DNA from: Aquitalea aquatilis
Lineage (GTDB): Bacteria; Pseudomonadota; Gammaproteobacteria; Burkholderiales; Chromobacteriaceae
Length of the DNA stretch: 64,000 nucleotides
Assembly: GCF_005155025.1 (NCBI RefSeq)
Contig: NZ_CP039731.1
Location: 3,410,001 to 3,474,000, forward strand
Direction of reading: 5' to 3'
In this document: positions 44,745-54,276 of the stretch, piece after piece
Position numbering within the stretch: the stretch's first letter is position 1
Layout of the letters: every line of letters begins with the position of its first letter
Position numbers and translations under genes: made by a program
Notes under the pieces: generated by a model
The model's database searches: none
What the model was told of the DNA's origin: nothing
The model's input: the letters and a program-made list of their open reading frames with translations, nothing else

Positions 44745-45788
44745 TCAGCGTGCAGCCCAGGCGTTGAAACGCTGCTCCAGGTTTTCGCCGTGATCCACCC
44801 AGAAACTGCTATCAATGGCCACGCCCTGCTTCAGGTTTTGCGGTGCGGTGGGCAGGTTGGCCAGGATAGCCTTGTCGATCAGCCCGGCAGCCTTGCGATG
44901 GCTTACCCCATAGCTGATACCTTTCACATACTCAGCCTGGGCAGCAGGCTGGCTGACGAAAGCCAGAAACTTGTAAGCGGCATCCAGATTGGCGCTGCCC
45001 TTGGGGATGGTCCAGTAGTCGTAATCGTAGATATTGCCGTTCCACACCATTTGCAGCTGCTTGCCACCCTCTTTTTGCGCAGCGCTGATGCGTCCGTTAT
45101 AGGCGGAGCTCATCACCACATCGCCAGCCGCCAGATATTGCGCAGGCTGGGCCCCGGCCTCCCACCACTGAATATAGGGCTTGAGCTGGTCCAGCTTGGC
45201 AAAGGCGCGATTCAGCCCGGCCGGTGTGTTCAGCACCTTGTATACATCGTGCGCAGCCACGCCATCGGCCATCAGGGCAATTTCCAGCGTGTACTTGGCC
45301 CCTTTGCGCAGCGCACGCTTGCCGGGATATTTCTTCACATCCCAGAAATCGGCCCAGGAATGCGGCGCTGTCTTGAGCTTGTCGGCGTTGTAGGCCAGCA
45401 CCGTGCTCCAGGCATAAGCCGCCATACCACAGGGCTGGGCCGCGCCCGGCAGCAGTTCGGCCGCCTTGATGATGCGGCGATAGTCCAGCTTCTCGAACAT
45501 ACCCTCGTCGCAACCGCGCAGCAGGTCGGGCGACTCCACGTCCAGCACATCCCAGCTCACCCGCTTGCTGTCGACCATGGCCCGCACCCGCGCCATTTCG
45601 CCGTTGTAATCGCCGCTTACCACCTTGATGCCGCTGCTGGCGGCAAAGGGCTGGTAATAGGCTTTCTGCTGGGCGTCCTTGTTGGCACCGCCAAACGACA
45701 CCACGGTCAGCTCGGCCGCCGACAGCACCGGGGCCAACAGCAACCCGGCGTACAGGAAAACACTTGGAAAACGCATGGATGAAGGCAT
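44745..45788 (-). CDS. Polyamine-type ABC transporter periplasmic binding protein
   Basis: This 347-aa protein has a signal peptide (FLYAGLLLAPVLSAAE) and the PotD/PotF-like fold: LTVVSFGGANKDAQQKAYYQP, VSWDVLDVESPDLLRGC, AYAWSTVLAYNADKL and DYDYWTIPKGS. The permease and ATPase genes are not adjacent, so it is an orphan. The divergent LysR gene and argE suggest a link to arginine/polyamine metabolism. The ligand is not assignable. Confidence 0.85.
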   Translation of the reverse strand: MPSSMRFPSVFLYAGLLLAPVLSAAELTVVSFGGANKDAQQKAYYQPFAASSGIKVVSGDYNGEMARVRAMVDSKRVSWDVLDVESPDLLRGCDEGMFEKLDYRRIIKAAELLPGAAQPCGMAAYAWSTVLAYNADKLKTAPHSWADFWDVKKYPGKRALRKGAKYTLEIALMADGVAAHDVYKVLNTPAGLNRAFAKLDQLKPYIQWWEAGAQPAQYLAAGDVVMSSAYNGRISAAQKEGGKQLQMVWNGNIYDYDYWTIPKGSANLDAAYKFLAFVSQPAAQAEYVKGISYGVSHRKAAGLIDKAILANLPTAPQNLKQGVAIDSSFWVDHGENLEQRFNAWAAR

Positions 45789-45925
45789 GACTATCCCCTG
45801 AAAGTTGCACAGCCAGGTGGGCGGCTGCGTGACTTACTCTAGGGACAAGTCCGGCAATAGGTAAAATAGCTTTACCCTGTCAACTGCATCGATTTTTACG
45901 ATGCAAGAAAGCGCCGTAGCCTGGC

Positions 45926-46828
45926 TCAGCCCAAGCGGCTGATATTGCGCTCGCACAGCGTGACAAAAGCCTCTGCCCGACGGGTCAGGCGCAACTCCTG
46001 CGGCCAGGCCAGCACGATATTCAAGGCCGGCACCTCCTCCACGATGGGCAGGCACACTAGCGCATCCCCGGCGTAAGTTTGCGGCGTCTGCGGCCGCAGA
46101 TTCAGCAAGGCATAGCCGTTGCCAGCGGCTACCAGTCCGCGTACCAGTTCGAAATTGACAGTCTTGTGGCGCACCCGCGCCTCCAGCCCCTGCAGGCGAA
46201 ACACCGACAGGAAATACTCGCGGCTGTGCGGCAAGTCCAGCAGCACCATGGGCAAGGGGGCAAGATCCTGCAGCGAAACCGCCGCCTGCCCGGCCAGCGG
46301 GTGCGTGGCCGGCAGCAAGACATAGGGCAGCACGGTCTGCAGTGTCTGCCGATACAGGCTGGGTGCCAGGTCCAGGTCGTACAGCAAGGCCAGCTCGGTC
46401 TGGCCGCTCAGCAAAGCCTGCTGCAACTGCTCGGTATCCCCTTCGTGCAGCCGCACCGAGATGTCCGGATAATCTTCGCGCATGGCCGCCAGCAGGCGCG
46501 GCAGGAAAATCGGCGCGATGGTGGTAAAGCAACCCAGCTCCAGATTGCCCTGCAAGGACTGACTGAGCGCACTGGCGTGCTGGCTCAGGTCCTCGGCATG
46601 CGCCAGTAGATTGCGCGCCGCGGCGACAAAGCTTTGCCCGGCCGGCGTCAGCGAGACGCCCTTGGCATGGTGCCGGATAAAGAATTGCAGGCCGAACTGC
46701 GCCTCCAGCTGGGCAATGGCGCTGGAAATACCTGGCTGCGAGGTGTACAGCGCATTGGCTGCCGCCGTCACACTGCCGTGGTCGGCCACTGCCACCAGAT
46801 AAACCAATTGCCGCAGGGTGTATTGCAT
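45926..46828 (-). CDS. LysR-type transcriptional regulator
   Basis: This 300-aa protein has an N-terminal HTH (LRQLVYLVAVADHGSVTAAA, LYTSQPGISSAIAQLE) and a periplasmic-binding-like effector domain. Start at ATG 46828 (MQYTLRQL). It is divergent from argE, 181 bp apart, and is the likely regulator of that gene or of the binding protein downstream. Confidence 0.92.
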   Translation of the reverse strand: MQYTLRQLVYLVAVADHGSVTAAANALYTSQPGISSAIAQLEAQFGLQFFIRHHAKGVSLTPAGQSFVAAARNLLAHAEDLSQHASALSQSLQGNLELGCFTTIAPIFLPRLLAAMREDYPDISVRLHEGDTEQLQQALLSGQTELALLYDLDLAPSLYRQTLQTVLPYVLLPATHPLAGQAAVSLQDLAPLPMVLLDLPHSREYFLSVFRLQGLEARVRHKTVNFELVRGLVAAGNGYALLNLRPQTPQTYAGDALVCLPIVEEVPALNIVLAWPQELRLTRRAEAFVTLCERNISRLG

Positions 46829-47009
46829 AATATTTATCGATCCAATTGGAAAAATAATAATATTTTCAGTATTTACTGTGACCACCTACACTCGCCTTGT
46901 CAACCAGACTGCCAAGCCCCGGCACCACAGCCAGATGCTAGACTTGCACCCGGCAACAAGACAGCCGGCAGCCTCCGGCCTCTCCCTGCCCGCTACGGAA
47001 AGAACCCCA

Positions 47010-48167
47010 ATGGAATCCCTCACCCTGCTGAATACCCTGGTCGGTTTCGACACCACCAGCCGGCTGAGCAATCTGCAGCTGATTCGCTTCGTCAAAAACT
47101 ATCTGGCCGGTTTTGGCGTGAGCAGCCAGATCGTGGAAAACGAAGATGGCAGCAAGGCCAATCTCTACGCCACCATCGGCCCCGCCGACCGTCCCGGGGT
47201 GATGCTGGCCGGGCATACCGATGTGGTCCCGGTAGACGGCCAGCACTGGCACAGCAACCCGTTTGTATTGGATATCCGCGATGGCCGCGCCTATGGCCGT
47301 GGCAGCGCCGACATGAAAGGCTTCATCGCCAGCGTACTGGCGCAGGTGCCGCAACTGGCACGCAGCCAGCTGCACACCCCACTGCACCTGGCTTTTACCT
47401 ATGACGAGGAAATCGGCTGCATCGGCGTGCGCCGCCTGCTGGAAGTGCTGGGCGGCCTGCCGGTCTTGCCGGCCATGGGCATCATCGGCGAACCCACCCG
47501 CATGCAGCTGGTGGCCGAGCACAAGGGCAAGACCGCCTGGCGCGTCACCGCACGCGGGCATGAGGGCCATTCCAGCAACCCGCAAGCCGGCGTCAATGCG
47601 GTGGAGTACGCGGCCGAGTTGGTCAGCTTCATCCGCAGTCTCGCCCGCCAGCGCCGCCAGCACGGGCCGTTCGACCCCTTGTATGAAGTGCCGTACAGCA
47701 CCCTGCATGTCGGCACCATGCAGGGCGGCACCGCCCTCAACATCATCCCCGCCAGCTGCCATTTCGACTTTGAAATCCGCCACCTGCCGCAAGACCAGCC
47801 AGCGCCGCTGCTGGCCGCCATCCGCCAGCACGCCACCCAGGTATTGCAGCCGGAAATGCAGGCGGTGGATGCCGACTGTGGCTTCAGTTTCAGCGAGAAA
47901 ACCAGCTACCCCGGCCTGCTCACCCCGCCAGACGCCGAGGTGGTGCGCTTTGTGCAAGGCCTGCTGCAAGACAGCAGCCCGCCACGCAAAATAGCCTTTG
48001 GTACCGAGGCCGGCTTGTTCAGCGAACGCTGCGGCATCCCCACCGTGGTGTGCGGCCCCGGCGATATCGCCCAGGCTCACCAGCCGGACGAATGGCTGGC
48101 GCTGGACCAGCTGGCCGCCTGCGATGCCTTTCTGGGCCGGCTGGTGGCGCAACTGAGCGCGGGCTGA
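47010..48167 (+). CDS. argE: Acetylornithine deacetylase
   Basis: This 385-aa M20 metallopeptidase-fold enzyme hydrolyses N-acetylornithine to ornithine. Metal and catalytic residues are visible: MLAGHTDVVPVDG (His, Asp), GRGSADMKGF (Asp), TYDEEIGCIG (Glu pair), GEPTRM, and a late His in GDIAQAHQPDEW. Start ATG at 47010 (MESLTLLNTLVG) with GGAAAG upstream; the open frame from 46818 is too long at the N-terminus. Confidence 0.92.
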   Translation: MESLTLLNTLVGFDTTSRLSNLQLIRFVKNYLAGFGVSSQIVENEDGSKANLYATIGPADRPGVMLAGHTDVVPVDGQHWHSNPFVLDIRDGRAYGRGSADMKGFIASVLAQVPQLARSQLHTPLHLAFTYDEEIGCIGVRRLLEVLGGLPVLPAMGIIGEPTRMQLVAEHKGKTAWRVTARGHEGHSSNPQAGVNAVEYAAELVSFIRSLARQRRQHGPFDPLYEVPYSTLHVGTMQGGTALNIIPASCHFDFEIRHLPQDQPAPLLAAIRQHATQVLQPEMQAVDADCGFSFSEKTSYPGLLTPPDAEVVRFVQGLLQDSSPPRKIAFGTEAGLFSERCGIPTVVCGPGDIAQAHQPDEWLALDQLAACDAFLGRLVAQLSAG

Positions 48168-48280
48168 GTCAGCGCCACCGCATCAGCGCAAGGCCCGGCC
48201 CGCTGCTTGGCACAAGGAAGCCGGGCCGATTTTGCCAAGGAATGCTATCCTCCTGCTGCACAAGCAGACAGGAAGCCACC

Positions 48281-48619
48281 ATGGCCTATCACAGCGCATT
48301 TACTCCGCAAGACCAGGAAGCCAGCTCCGAACAGCTGGCCGGCCAGCATGGCTGGCTATTGCTGGAATTCGGTGCGCCCTGGTGTGGCCACTGCCAGGCG
48401 GCGCAGCCCCTGCTGGCCGCTGCCATGCAAGCCCACCCAGACCTCGCCCACCTCAAGATTGAAGACGGCAAAGGCCGCCGACTGGGCCGCACCTTTGCCG
48501 TCAAGCTCTGGCCTACCCTCATCCTGCTGCACGATGGGCAGGAGGCAGGCCGACTGGTACGACCTGACAGTGCCACCGCCATCAGCCAGTTGCTGGACCA
48601 GGCCGCAGCCAACAGCTGA
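48281..48619 (+). CDS. Thioredoxin-family protein
   Basis: This 112-aa cytosolic protein has the active site FGAPWCGHCQAA (CGHC, as in PDI and some thioredoxin-like proteins) and the cis-proline region LWPTLILLHDG. GGAAG precedes the ATG by about 6 bases. It is not the main thioredoxin (WCGPC). Confidence 0.88.
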   Translation: MAYHSAFTPQDQEASSEQLAGQHGWLLLEFGAPWCGHCQAAQPLLAAAMQAHPDLAHLKIEDGKGRRLGRTFAVKLWPTLILLHDGQEAGRLVRPDSATAISQLLDQAAANS

Positions 48620-48708
48620 AGCATTATTTTATGATTTCGCCCCTGCCACGCTTGCGCGGCGGGCAGTACAAGGCAGCGGCCAACCCGCCGTTGCAGGAAA
48701 TGGATGTC

Positions 48709-50634
48709 ATGCAGTTCACCCACGCCGAGTCGCCGCGCTCACCCCGTATCCTGTCGCTCATCCCGCCGATGACGCAGCTGAATACGCCCTACCCCTCCAC
48801 CGCCTATATCACCGGCTTTTTGCGCTCGCGCGATGTCAGCGCCTTTCAGGAAGACCTGGCGCTCGAACTGGTATTACGGCTGTTTTCCGTGAGTGGCCTG
48901 CAAGCGGTGCGCCAGCAGATTGACGCCATTCCACCGAAAAAACGCAGCGCCCAACTGCACGGCTTTGTCGGCCAGTTCGAACGCTATCTGGCCACCATCG
49001 GCCCGGCCATCGCTTTTTTGCAGGGGCGCGACTCCACCGTGGCCCACCGTATTTGCGGCCGCAACTTTCTGCCGGAGGGTGAACGCTTTGCCTCGCTGGA
49101 AGTGTATGTCGACCCGGACGACCCCTATGGTGGCGACCCGCTAGCCTGGGCGTTTGGCGCACTGGGCCAGCAGGACCGCGCCCGTCATCTGGCCACGCTC
49201 TACCTGAACGATCTTGCCGATGTGCTGCGTGAAGTGGTGGACGAGCGCTTTGAATTCGTGCGCTATGCCGAATCGCTGGCCATGAGCCAGCCCACCTTCG
49301 ACCCGCTGGCCCGCGCCCTGGCCGGCAAGCCTTCGCTGGTGGACGACACCTTGCAACAACTGGTGGAGGAGGCCATTGCCCGTCATCAGCCGGACATCGT
49401 GCTGCTGTCGGTCCCCTTCCCTGGTTCGGTGTATGCCGCCTTTCGCATCGCCCAGACCATCAAGGCGCGCTGGCCGGCCATCCGCACCGTGCTGGGCGGG
49501 GGCTTCGTCAATACCGAACTACGCGAACTCACCGAGCCGCGCGTATTCGACTACTTCGACTTCATCACCCTGGACGATGGCGAAAAGCCGCTGCTAGCCC
49601 TGCTGGAGCATCTGGCCGGCAAGCGCTCGGTGTCGCGGCTGGTCCGCACTTTTGTGCGCGAAGATGGCCAGGTGCGCTACATCAATATGATGGAAGCGGA
49701 CATCCCTTTCGAAGAGGTCGGCACCCCCACCTGGGATGGCCTGCCCATCGACCGTTACCTGTCGCTGCTCGACATGCTCAACCCCATGCACCGGCTATGG
49801 AGCGACGGGCGCTGGAACAAGCTAACCGTGGCGCATGGCTGCTACTGGAAAAAGTGCAGCTTCTGTGATGTGACGCTGGACTACATCTCACGCTATGAAA
49901 CCGCCTCGGCCAGCACGCTGGTGGATCGCATCGAGGCCATCATTGCCGAAACCGGCCAGACCGGCTTCCATTTCGTCGACGAAGCCGCCCCGCCCAAGAT
50001 GCTGCGCGCGCTGGCCGAAGAACTGCTGCGCCGCAATGTGGCCATTTCCTGGTGGGGCAATATCCGCTTCGAAAAATCCTTCACCCCCGAGCTATGCCAG
50101 CTGCTGGCGGAAAGCGGCTGCATCGCCATTTCCGGCGGGCTGGAAGTGGCCTCGGACCGCCTGCTCAAGCTGATGAAAAAAGGCGTGTCGGTGGAACAGG
50201 TGGCCCGCGTCACCCAGGGCTTTACCGAGGCCGGGGTGCTGGTGCATGCCTATTTGATGTACGGCTTCCCCACGCAGACGGTGCAGGACACGGTGGACGC
50301 ACTGGAATACGTGCGCCAGCTGTTTGACACCGGCTGCATCCAGTCCGGCTTCTTTCACCGTTTTGCCTGCACGGTACACTCGCCAGTGGGGCAGAACCCG
50401 GAAGAATACGGCGTCAGCCTGCGCCCCTTGCCGCCAGTCAGTTTCGCCAAGAACGATGTCGGCTTCATCGACCCCACCGGCACCGACCACGACGCCATGG
50501 GCAAGGCGCTCAACAAGGCGCTGTACAACTACATGCACGGCATCGGGCTGGAAGAAGACGTACGCAGCTGGTTTGCCGGCCGGGTACCGAAAACCCGTGT
50601 GCCGCGCAATTTCATCGCGCGCGCCCTGGGCTGA
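48709..50634 (+). CDS. B12-binding-type radical SAM protein
   Basis: This ~641-aa protein has an N-terminal B12-binding-like region (SPRILSLIPPMTQLNTPYPS, PDIVLLSVPFPGSVY, TVLGGGFVNTELREL). The radical SAM core carries the cluster motif HGCYWKKCSFCDV (C-x4-C-x2-C, a known variant of this group) and GGLEVASDRLLKLM. The reaction is unknown. The start is uncertain: ATGs at 48631, 48700 and 48709 are possible; AGGA about 10 bases upstream favours 48709. Confidence 0.85.
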   Translation: MQFTHAESPRSPRILSLIPPMTQLNTPYPSTAYITGFLRSRDVSAFQEDLALELVLRLFSVSGLQAVRQQIDAIPPKKRSAQLHGFVGQFERYLATIGPAIAFLQGRDSTVAHRICGRNFLPEGERFASLEVYVDPDDPYGGDPLAWAFGALGQQDRARHLATLYLNDLADVLREVVDERFEFVRYAESLAMSQPTFDPLARALAGKPSLVDDTLQQLVEEAIARHQPDIVLLSVPFPGSVYAAFRIAQTIKARWPAIRTVLGGGFVNTELRELTEPRVFDYFDFITLDDGEKPLLALLEHLAGKRSVSRLVRTFVREDGQVRYINMMEADIPFEEVGTPTWDGLPIDRYLSLLDMLNPMHRLWSDGRWNKLTVAHGCYWKKCSFCDVTLDYISRYETASASTLVDRIEAIIAETGQTGFHFVDEAAPPKMLRALAEELLRRNVAISWWGNIRFEKSFTPELCQLLAESGCIAISGGLEVASDRLLKLMKKGVSVEQVARVTQGFTEAGVLVHAYLMYGFPTQTVQDTVDALEYVRQLFDTGCIQSGFFHRFACTVHSPVGQNPEEYGVSLRPLPPVSFAKNDVGFIDPTGTDHDAMGKALNKALYNYMHGIGLEEDVRSWFAGRVPKTRVPRNFIARALG

Positions 50635-50827
50635 ACACCGGCACCAACACTACTCCAAAGGCCGGCTTTTCCGCTTGCACACCCTTCATCTGCCGGGCTG
50701 GCCGGCCCGGCAGCGGCCAGCGCACTGAACGTTTGCCCGCTACCGTGCATCCAAGCTGCTGCAGCGATGACCTTGAGAATCATCCCCTTGATTTCCCAAG
50801 CCGCTGCGCCAGCCCAGGAGAACGCCC

Positions 50828-51217
50828 ATGTCATCCGCCCCGAAGAATGCCCGCTTCCCACAGCAACCCAGCCTCGATATCACGCTGAAGTTTCTGCAAG
50901 TTTCGATGAACAATGTCGAGCAACTGATGAATTTCCAGATCAGCACCAGCCGCATCCAGCTGGACAACTATGCCAAGTCGCTGCAAGCACTGAGCCAGGC
51001 CGAAACGCCGCAAGAAGCACTCAGCCAGATCAGCAGCATCGCCAAGGAAAATGCCAACCAGGCCATGGAATGTTCCGGCGAATTCTGCGGCATCTTGTCC
51101 AAGGCACAGGAAGAGCTGCAAGGCCTGGCGCTGGAACACCTGGGCAGCGTGCAGGACTCGCTGCAGGGCATGGCCAGCTATCTGCAGCAGCCAGCCACCA
51201 CCAGCAAGAAGAAATAA
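50828..51217 (+). CDS. Phasin-family protein
   Basis: This 129-aa, all-helical, Gln/Ser-rich protein (DITLKFLQVSMNNVEQLMNF, QISSIAKENANQAMECSGEF) has the Phasin_2 look. Phasins coat polyhydroxyalkanoate granules and control their size. AGGAG lies 6 bases before the ATG, and a terminator follows. Confidence 0.75.
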   Translation: MSSAPKNARFPQQPSLDITLKFLQVSMNNVEQLMNFQISTSRIQLDNYAKSLQALSQAETPQEALSQISSIAKENANQAMECSGEFCGILSKAQEELQGLALEHLGSVQDSLQGMASYLQQPATTSKKK

Positions 51218-51248
51218 GCCTGGCCACGGCAACCTACCGTAGCCAAAC

Positions 51249-51285
51249 AAACAGCCCGCCATCTGCAAGGATGTGCGGGCTGTTT
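51249..51285 (+). terminator. Hairpin terminator after the phasin gene
   Basis: AAACAGCCCGC (51249-51259) pairs with GCGGGCTGTTT (51275-51285). Confidence 0.85.
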
Positions 51286-51306
51286 CGATGTGAGCGGCTA
51301 CGCTGC

Positions 51307-51474
51307 TCAGTCGTCGCCGAAATCGGCTTGCTCGGTCAGTTGCTGGGCCTGTTTTTGCTCTTCGGCCAGCCTGGCCTGCCATTGCTCTTCACTCAGACCA
51401 TGGCTGCCATCGCAATAATCACGTCGTCCACAACCACAACGACCGATATCGGCCGGATTCGCCTGTACTCGCAT
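51307..51474 (-). CDS. Small CDGSH-like iron-sulfur protein
   Basis: This 55-aa frame reads MRVQANPADIGRCGCGRRDY, then CDGSHGLSEEQW. CxCx-n-CDGSH is close to the CDGSH zinc-finger/iron-sulfur motif, in which three Cys and one His hold a 2Fe-2S cluster. The C-terminus is a Gln/Glu-rich helix. The gene is short and could be missed by gene finders. Function unknown; a redox role is inferred. Confidence 0.65.
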   Translation of the reverse strand: MRVQANPADIGRCGCGRRDYCDGSHGLSEEQWQARLAEEQKQAQQLTEQADFGDD

Positions 51475-51624
51475 TGTCTTCCCCAGATAAACCCGTCACC
51501 GCCACCTTGGCATGACCGGCCGCTCGGCCACGTCGGCCAGCAAGGGGCAGAGACTACCCTGAGTCGGCGGCCGATTCAACGCCAGTCGTCACGAATACAG
51601 CCATCTGCCGCATCAATATCAGGC

Positions 51625-52719
51625 TCAACGCCCGGTCTTTAACTGCGTCCACAGCCGGTTTTGCAAGCGCAGGATGTCCGTGGGCAAGGGCTGTAACAGA
51701 AACAGTGTCTGCATGACCGCCGGCGACGGATAAATACCGCCATCACTGGCAATGGCCGCTTGTACCAGCTTGCGTGCCGGCAGGTTGGGCGTGGGGTAGA
51801 ACACCTTGTTGGTAATGCCGGCAGCGACATCCGGCTGCAGGATGTGGTTGATCCACTGATGAGCAGCGGCCGGGTTGGGCGCATCTTTGGGAATGGCCAT
51901 CATGTCGACGGAAAACGGTGCCCCGCTTTTGGGAATGACATAGCTGATCTGGTAATGCTTGCCGGCATCGGCCGCACGACGGCGGGCAATGCCGATATCG
52001 CCGGACCAGCCAACGGCAAGGCAGATATCGCCATTGGCCAAATCATTGATATAGCCGGAAGAGTTGAACTGGGTGATATAGGGGCGGATCTTCCTCAGGG
52101 CTTCGAATGCCGCCTGATAATCGGCCGGGTTCTTGCTGTTGGGGTCTTTGTGCAGGTAATGCAGGGTGATGGCGAACACATCGCTGGCCTGATCCAGCAT
52201 GGACACCCCACAGCCTTTCAGCTTGCCCAGCGTGGCCGGCTCGAACAGCACATCCCAGCTATCCAGCGCCACATCCTTGCCCAGCGCCGCCTTCACCTTG
52301 TTCAGGTTCAGGCCCAGGCCATCGGTAAACCAGGCATATGGCACACCGTATTTGTTACCGGGGTCGGCGCTGGCGATCATCTTCATCAACTGCGGATCCA
52401 GATTGGCCAGATTGGGCAGCAATGCCTTGTTGAGCGGCAGGTAGATGCCGGCTGCCGCCTGACGGGCCATGTAGTTGGAGGTGGGCACGACAATATCGTA
52501 GCCCGCCTTGCCGGTCAGCAGCTTGGCTTGCAGGGTGTCGTCACTGTCGTAGACATCGTATTTGACCTTGATGCTGGTCTGTTTCTCGAAGCTGGCGATG
52601 GTCTGCTCACCGATATAATCGGACCAGTTGTACACGTGCAGCTCGGCAGCCTGCGCGGTCAGGCCGAGACAGAGTGCCGCGCCGGACAATAGCAGGCGCG
52701 TGGTGGGTTTACGGCTCAT
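51625..52719 (-). CDS. potF: Putrescine-binding periplasmic protein
   Basis: This 364-aa protein has a signal peptide ending LGLTAQA and the PotF/SpuD pattern: ELHVYNWSDYIGEQTIASFE, YDIVVPTSNYMARQ, YGVPYAWFTDGLGLN and LAVGWSGDIGIARRRA. It delivers putrescine or spermidine to an ABC importer not present in this window. It is the last gene of the unit puuC-spuC-potF. Confidence 0.9.
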   Translation of the reverse strand: MSRKPTTRLLLSGAALCLGLTAQAAELHVYNWSDYIGEQTIASFEKQTSIKVKYDVYDSDDTLQAKLLTGKAGYDIVVPTSNYMARQAAAGIYLPLNKALLPNLANLDPQLMKMIASADPGNKYGVPYAWFTDGLGLNLNKVKAALGKDVALDSWDVLFEPATLGKLKGCGVSMLDQASDVFAITLHYLHKDPNSKNPADYQAAFEALRKIRPYITQFNSSGYINDLANGDICLAVGWSGDIGIARRRAADAGKHYQISYVIPKSGAPFSVDMMAIPKDAPNPAAAHQWINHILQPDVAAGITNKVFYPTPNLPARKLVQAAIASDGGIYPSPAVMQTLFLLQPLPTDILRLQNRLWTQLKTGR

Positions 52720-52866
52720 GATGGGACTCCCGATATTCCTGTGACGAAATCCGCAGGCCGGCGCATGGCTGGCCTGCGGGGTAAATGGCGCAACTGGGAA
52801 TGAGTCATGCCGGCTCTGGATGGCCGTTTGTCAGGGTCTGGCAGGGCGGCGGCAGCCGCCCGGAAT

Positions 52867-54249
52867 TTAGAGCAGACCCAGCTCCTGTGCGGTGCGGTCC
52901 ACCGCGCGGCGGGTCTTGTCCAGCAGTTCGTCGATTTCGCTGCGGGTAATGGCCAGCGCCGGTGCCATGATCATGCGGCCATGGGTGGAGCGGATGATCA
53001 CCCCCTCGTCAAAGCCGTGGCTGCGGCAGCGCCAGGTAATGTCATCTTCATCAGCAAACAGCTGGCGGCTGCTCTTGTCCTGGGCAAACTGCAAGGCTGC
53101 CACCATGCCGGTCCCCTGGATGTCGCCCACCAGCGGGTGCTCGGCAAATAGCTGGCGCAGGCAGGCTTGCAGATAGGGGCCGGTATCCTGCTTCACCGCC
53201 TCTACCATGCCCTCGCCCTGCAGCACATCCAGATTGGCCAGCGCCACGGCGGCGGCCACCGGATGGCCGGAATAGGTCAGGCCATGGGCGAACACCCCGC
53301 CCTTGGCGACCAGCGCCTCGGCCATGCGCCGCGACAGCACCAGCCCACCCATGGGGATGTAGCCGGAGGTCAGCCCCTTGGCGATGCTCAGGGTATCCGG
53401 CTGGAAATCGAAATGCTGGTGGGCAAACCACTCGCCGGTGCGGCCAAAGCCACCGATCACCTCGTCGGCACACAGCAGCACATCGTATTTGCGGCAGATG
53501 CGCTGGATTTCCGGCCAATAGCTTTCCGGCGGGAAAATCATCCCGCCCGCACCCTGGAAGGGCTCGGCAACAAAGGCAGCCACCTTGTCCGCGCCCAGTT
53601 GCAGGATTTTCGTCTCCAGCTCCTGCGCGCACTTGAGGCCAAACTCGGCCGGGCTCAGCTTGCCGCCATGGGCGTACCAGTAAGGCTCGGCAATGTGCTC
53701 GACACCGGGAATGGGCAGATTACCCATCTCGTGCATGAAGGCCATGCCACCGAGCGAGGCGCTGCCCACGGTGGAGCCGTGATAACCGTTGTGGCGGCCG
53801 ATGAAGATTTTCTTGTCCGGCTGCCCCATCACATCCCAGAAGCGACGCACGGTGCGGATCAGCACCTCATTGGCCTCGGAGCCGGAATTGGTATAGATCA
53901 CATGGCTGTACTGCCCCGGCAGCAGGGCAAACAGCCGTTCGGACAATTCCAGCACCGCCGGATGGGTGGTATGGAAAAACAGGTTGTAATAGCTCAGCTG
54001 TTGCAGCTGGCGCGTGGCTGCATCGATCAGCTCCGGCCGGCCATAACCGACATTGGTGCACCACAGGCCAGACATGCCATCCAGGTATTTCTTACCCTCG
54101 CTATCCCATAAATACAGGCCCTGCCCACGGGTGATGACGCGTGCGCCCTCCTCGTTCAAGGCTTTCTGATCGAGAAAAGCATGAATATGATGGGCCGCGT
54201 CCATCGCCTGGTATTCGGCGGTACTGCGTGTGGTCTGATTACTGTGCAT
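52867..54249 (-). CDS. spuC: Putrescine-pyruvate type aminotransferase
   Basis: This 460-aa class III PLP enzyme has GLYLWDSEGKKYLDGMSGLW, YTNSGSEANEVLIRTV, DEVIGGFGRTGEWF and SIAKGLTSGYIPMGGL, where Lys holds PLP. It moves the amino group of putrescine to pyruvate. The ATG at 54249 has GGAG 6 bases upstream; the in-frame ATG at 54261 lacks a site. It lies between potF and the aldehyde dehydrogenase that would use its product. Confidence 0.9.
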   Translation of the reverse strand: MHSNQTTRSTAEYQAMDAAHHIHAFLDQKALNEEGARVITRGQGLYLWDSEGKKYLDGMSGLWCTNVGYGRPELIDAATRQLQQLSYYNLFFHTTHPAVLELSERLFALLPGQYSHVIYTNSGSEANEVLIRTVRRFWDVMGQPDKKIFIGRHNGYHGSTVGSASLGGMAFMHEMGNLPIPGVEHIAEPYWYAHGGKLSPAEFGLKCAQELETKILQLGADKVAAFVAEPFQGAGGMIFPPESYWPEIQRICRKYDVLLCADEVIGGFGRTGEWFAHQHFDFQPDTLSIAKGLTSGYIPMGGLVLSRRMAEALVAKGGVFAHGLTYSGHPVAAAVALANLDVLQGEGMVEAVKQDTGPYLQACLRQLFAEHPLVGDIQGTGMVAALQFAQDKSSRQLFADEDDITWRCRSHGFDEGVIIRSTHGRMIMAPALAITRSEIDELLDKTRRAVDRTAQELGLL

Positions 54250-54276
54250 TGAGGTCTCCATGCCGGGTGCACCGGC

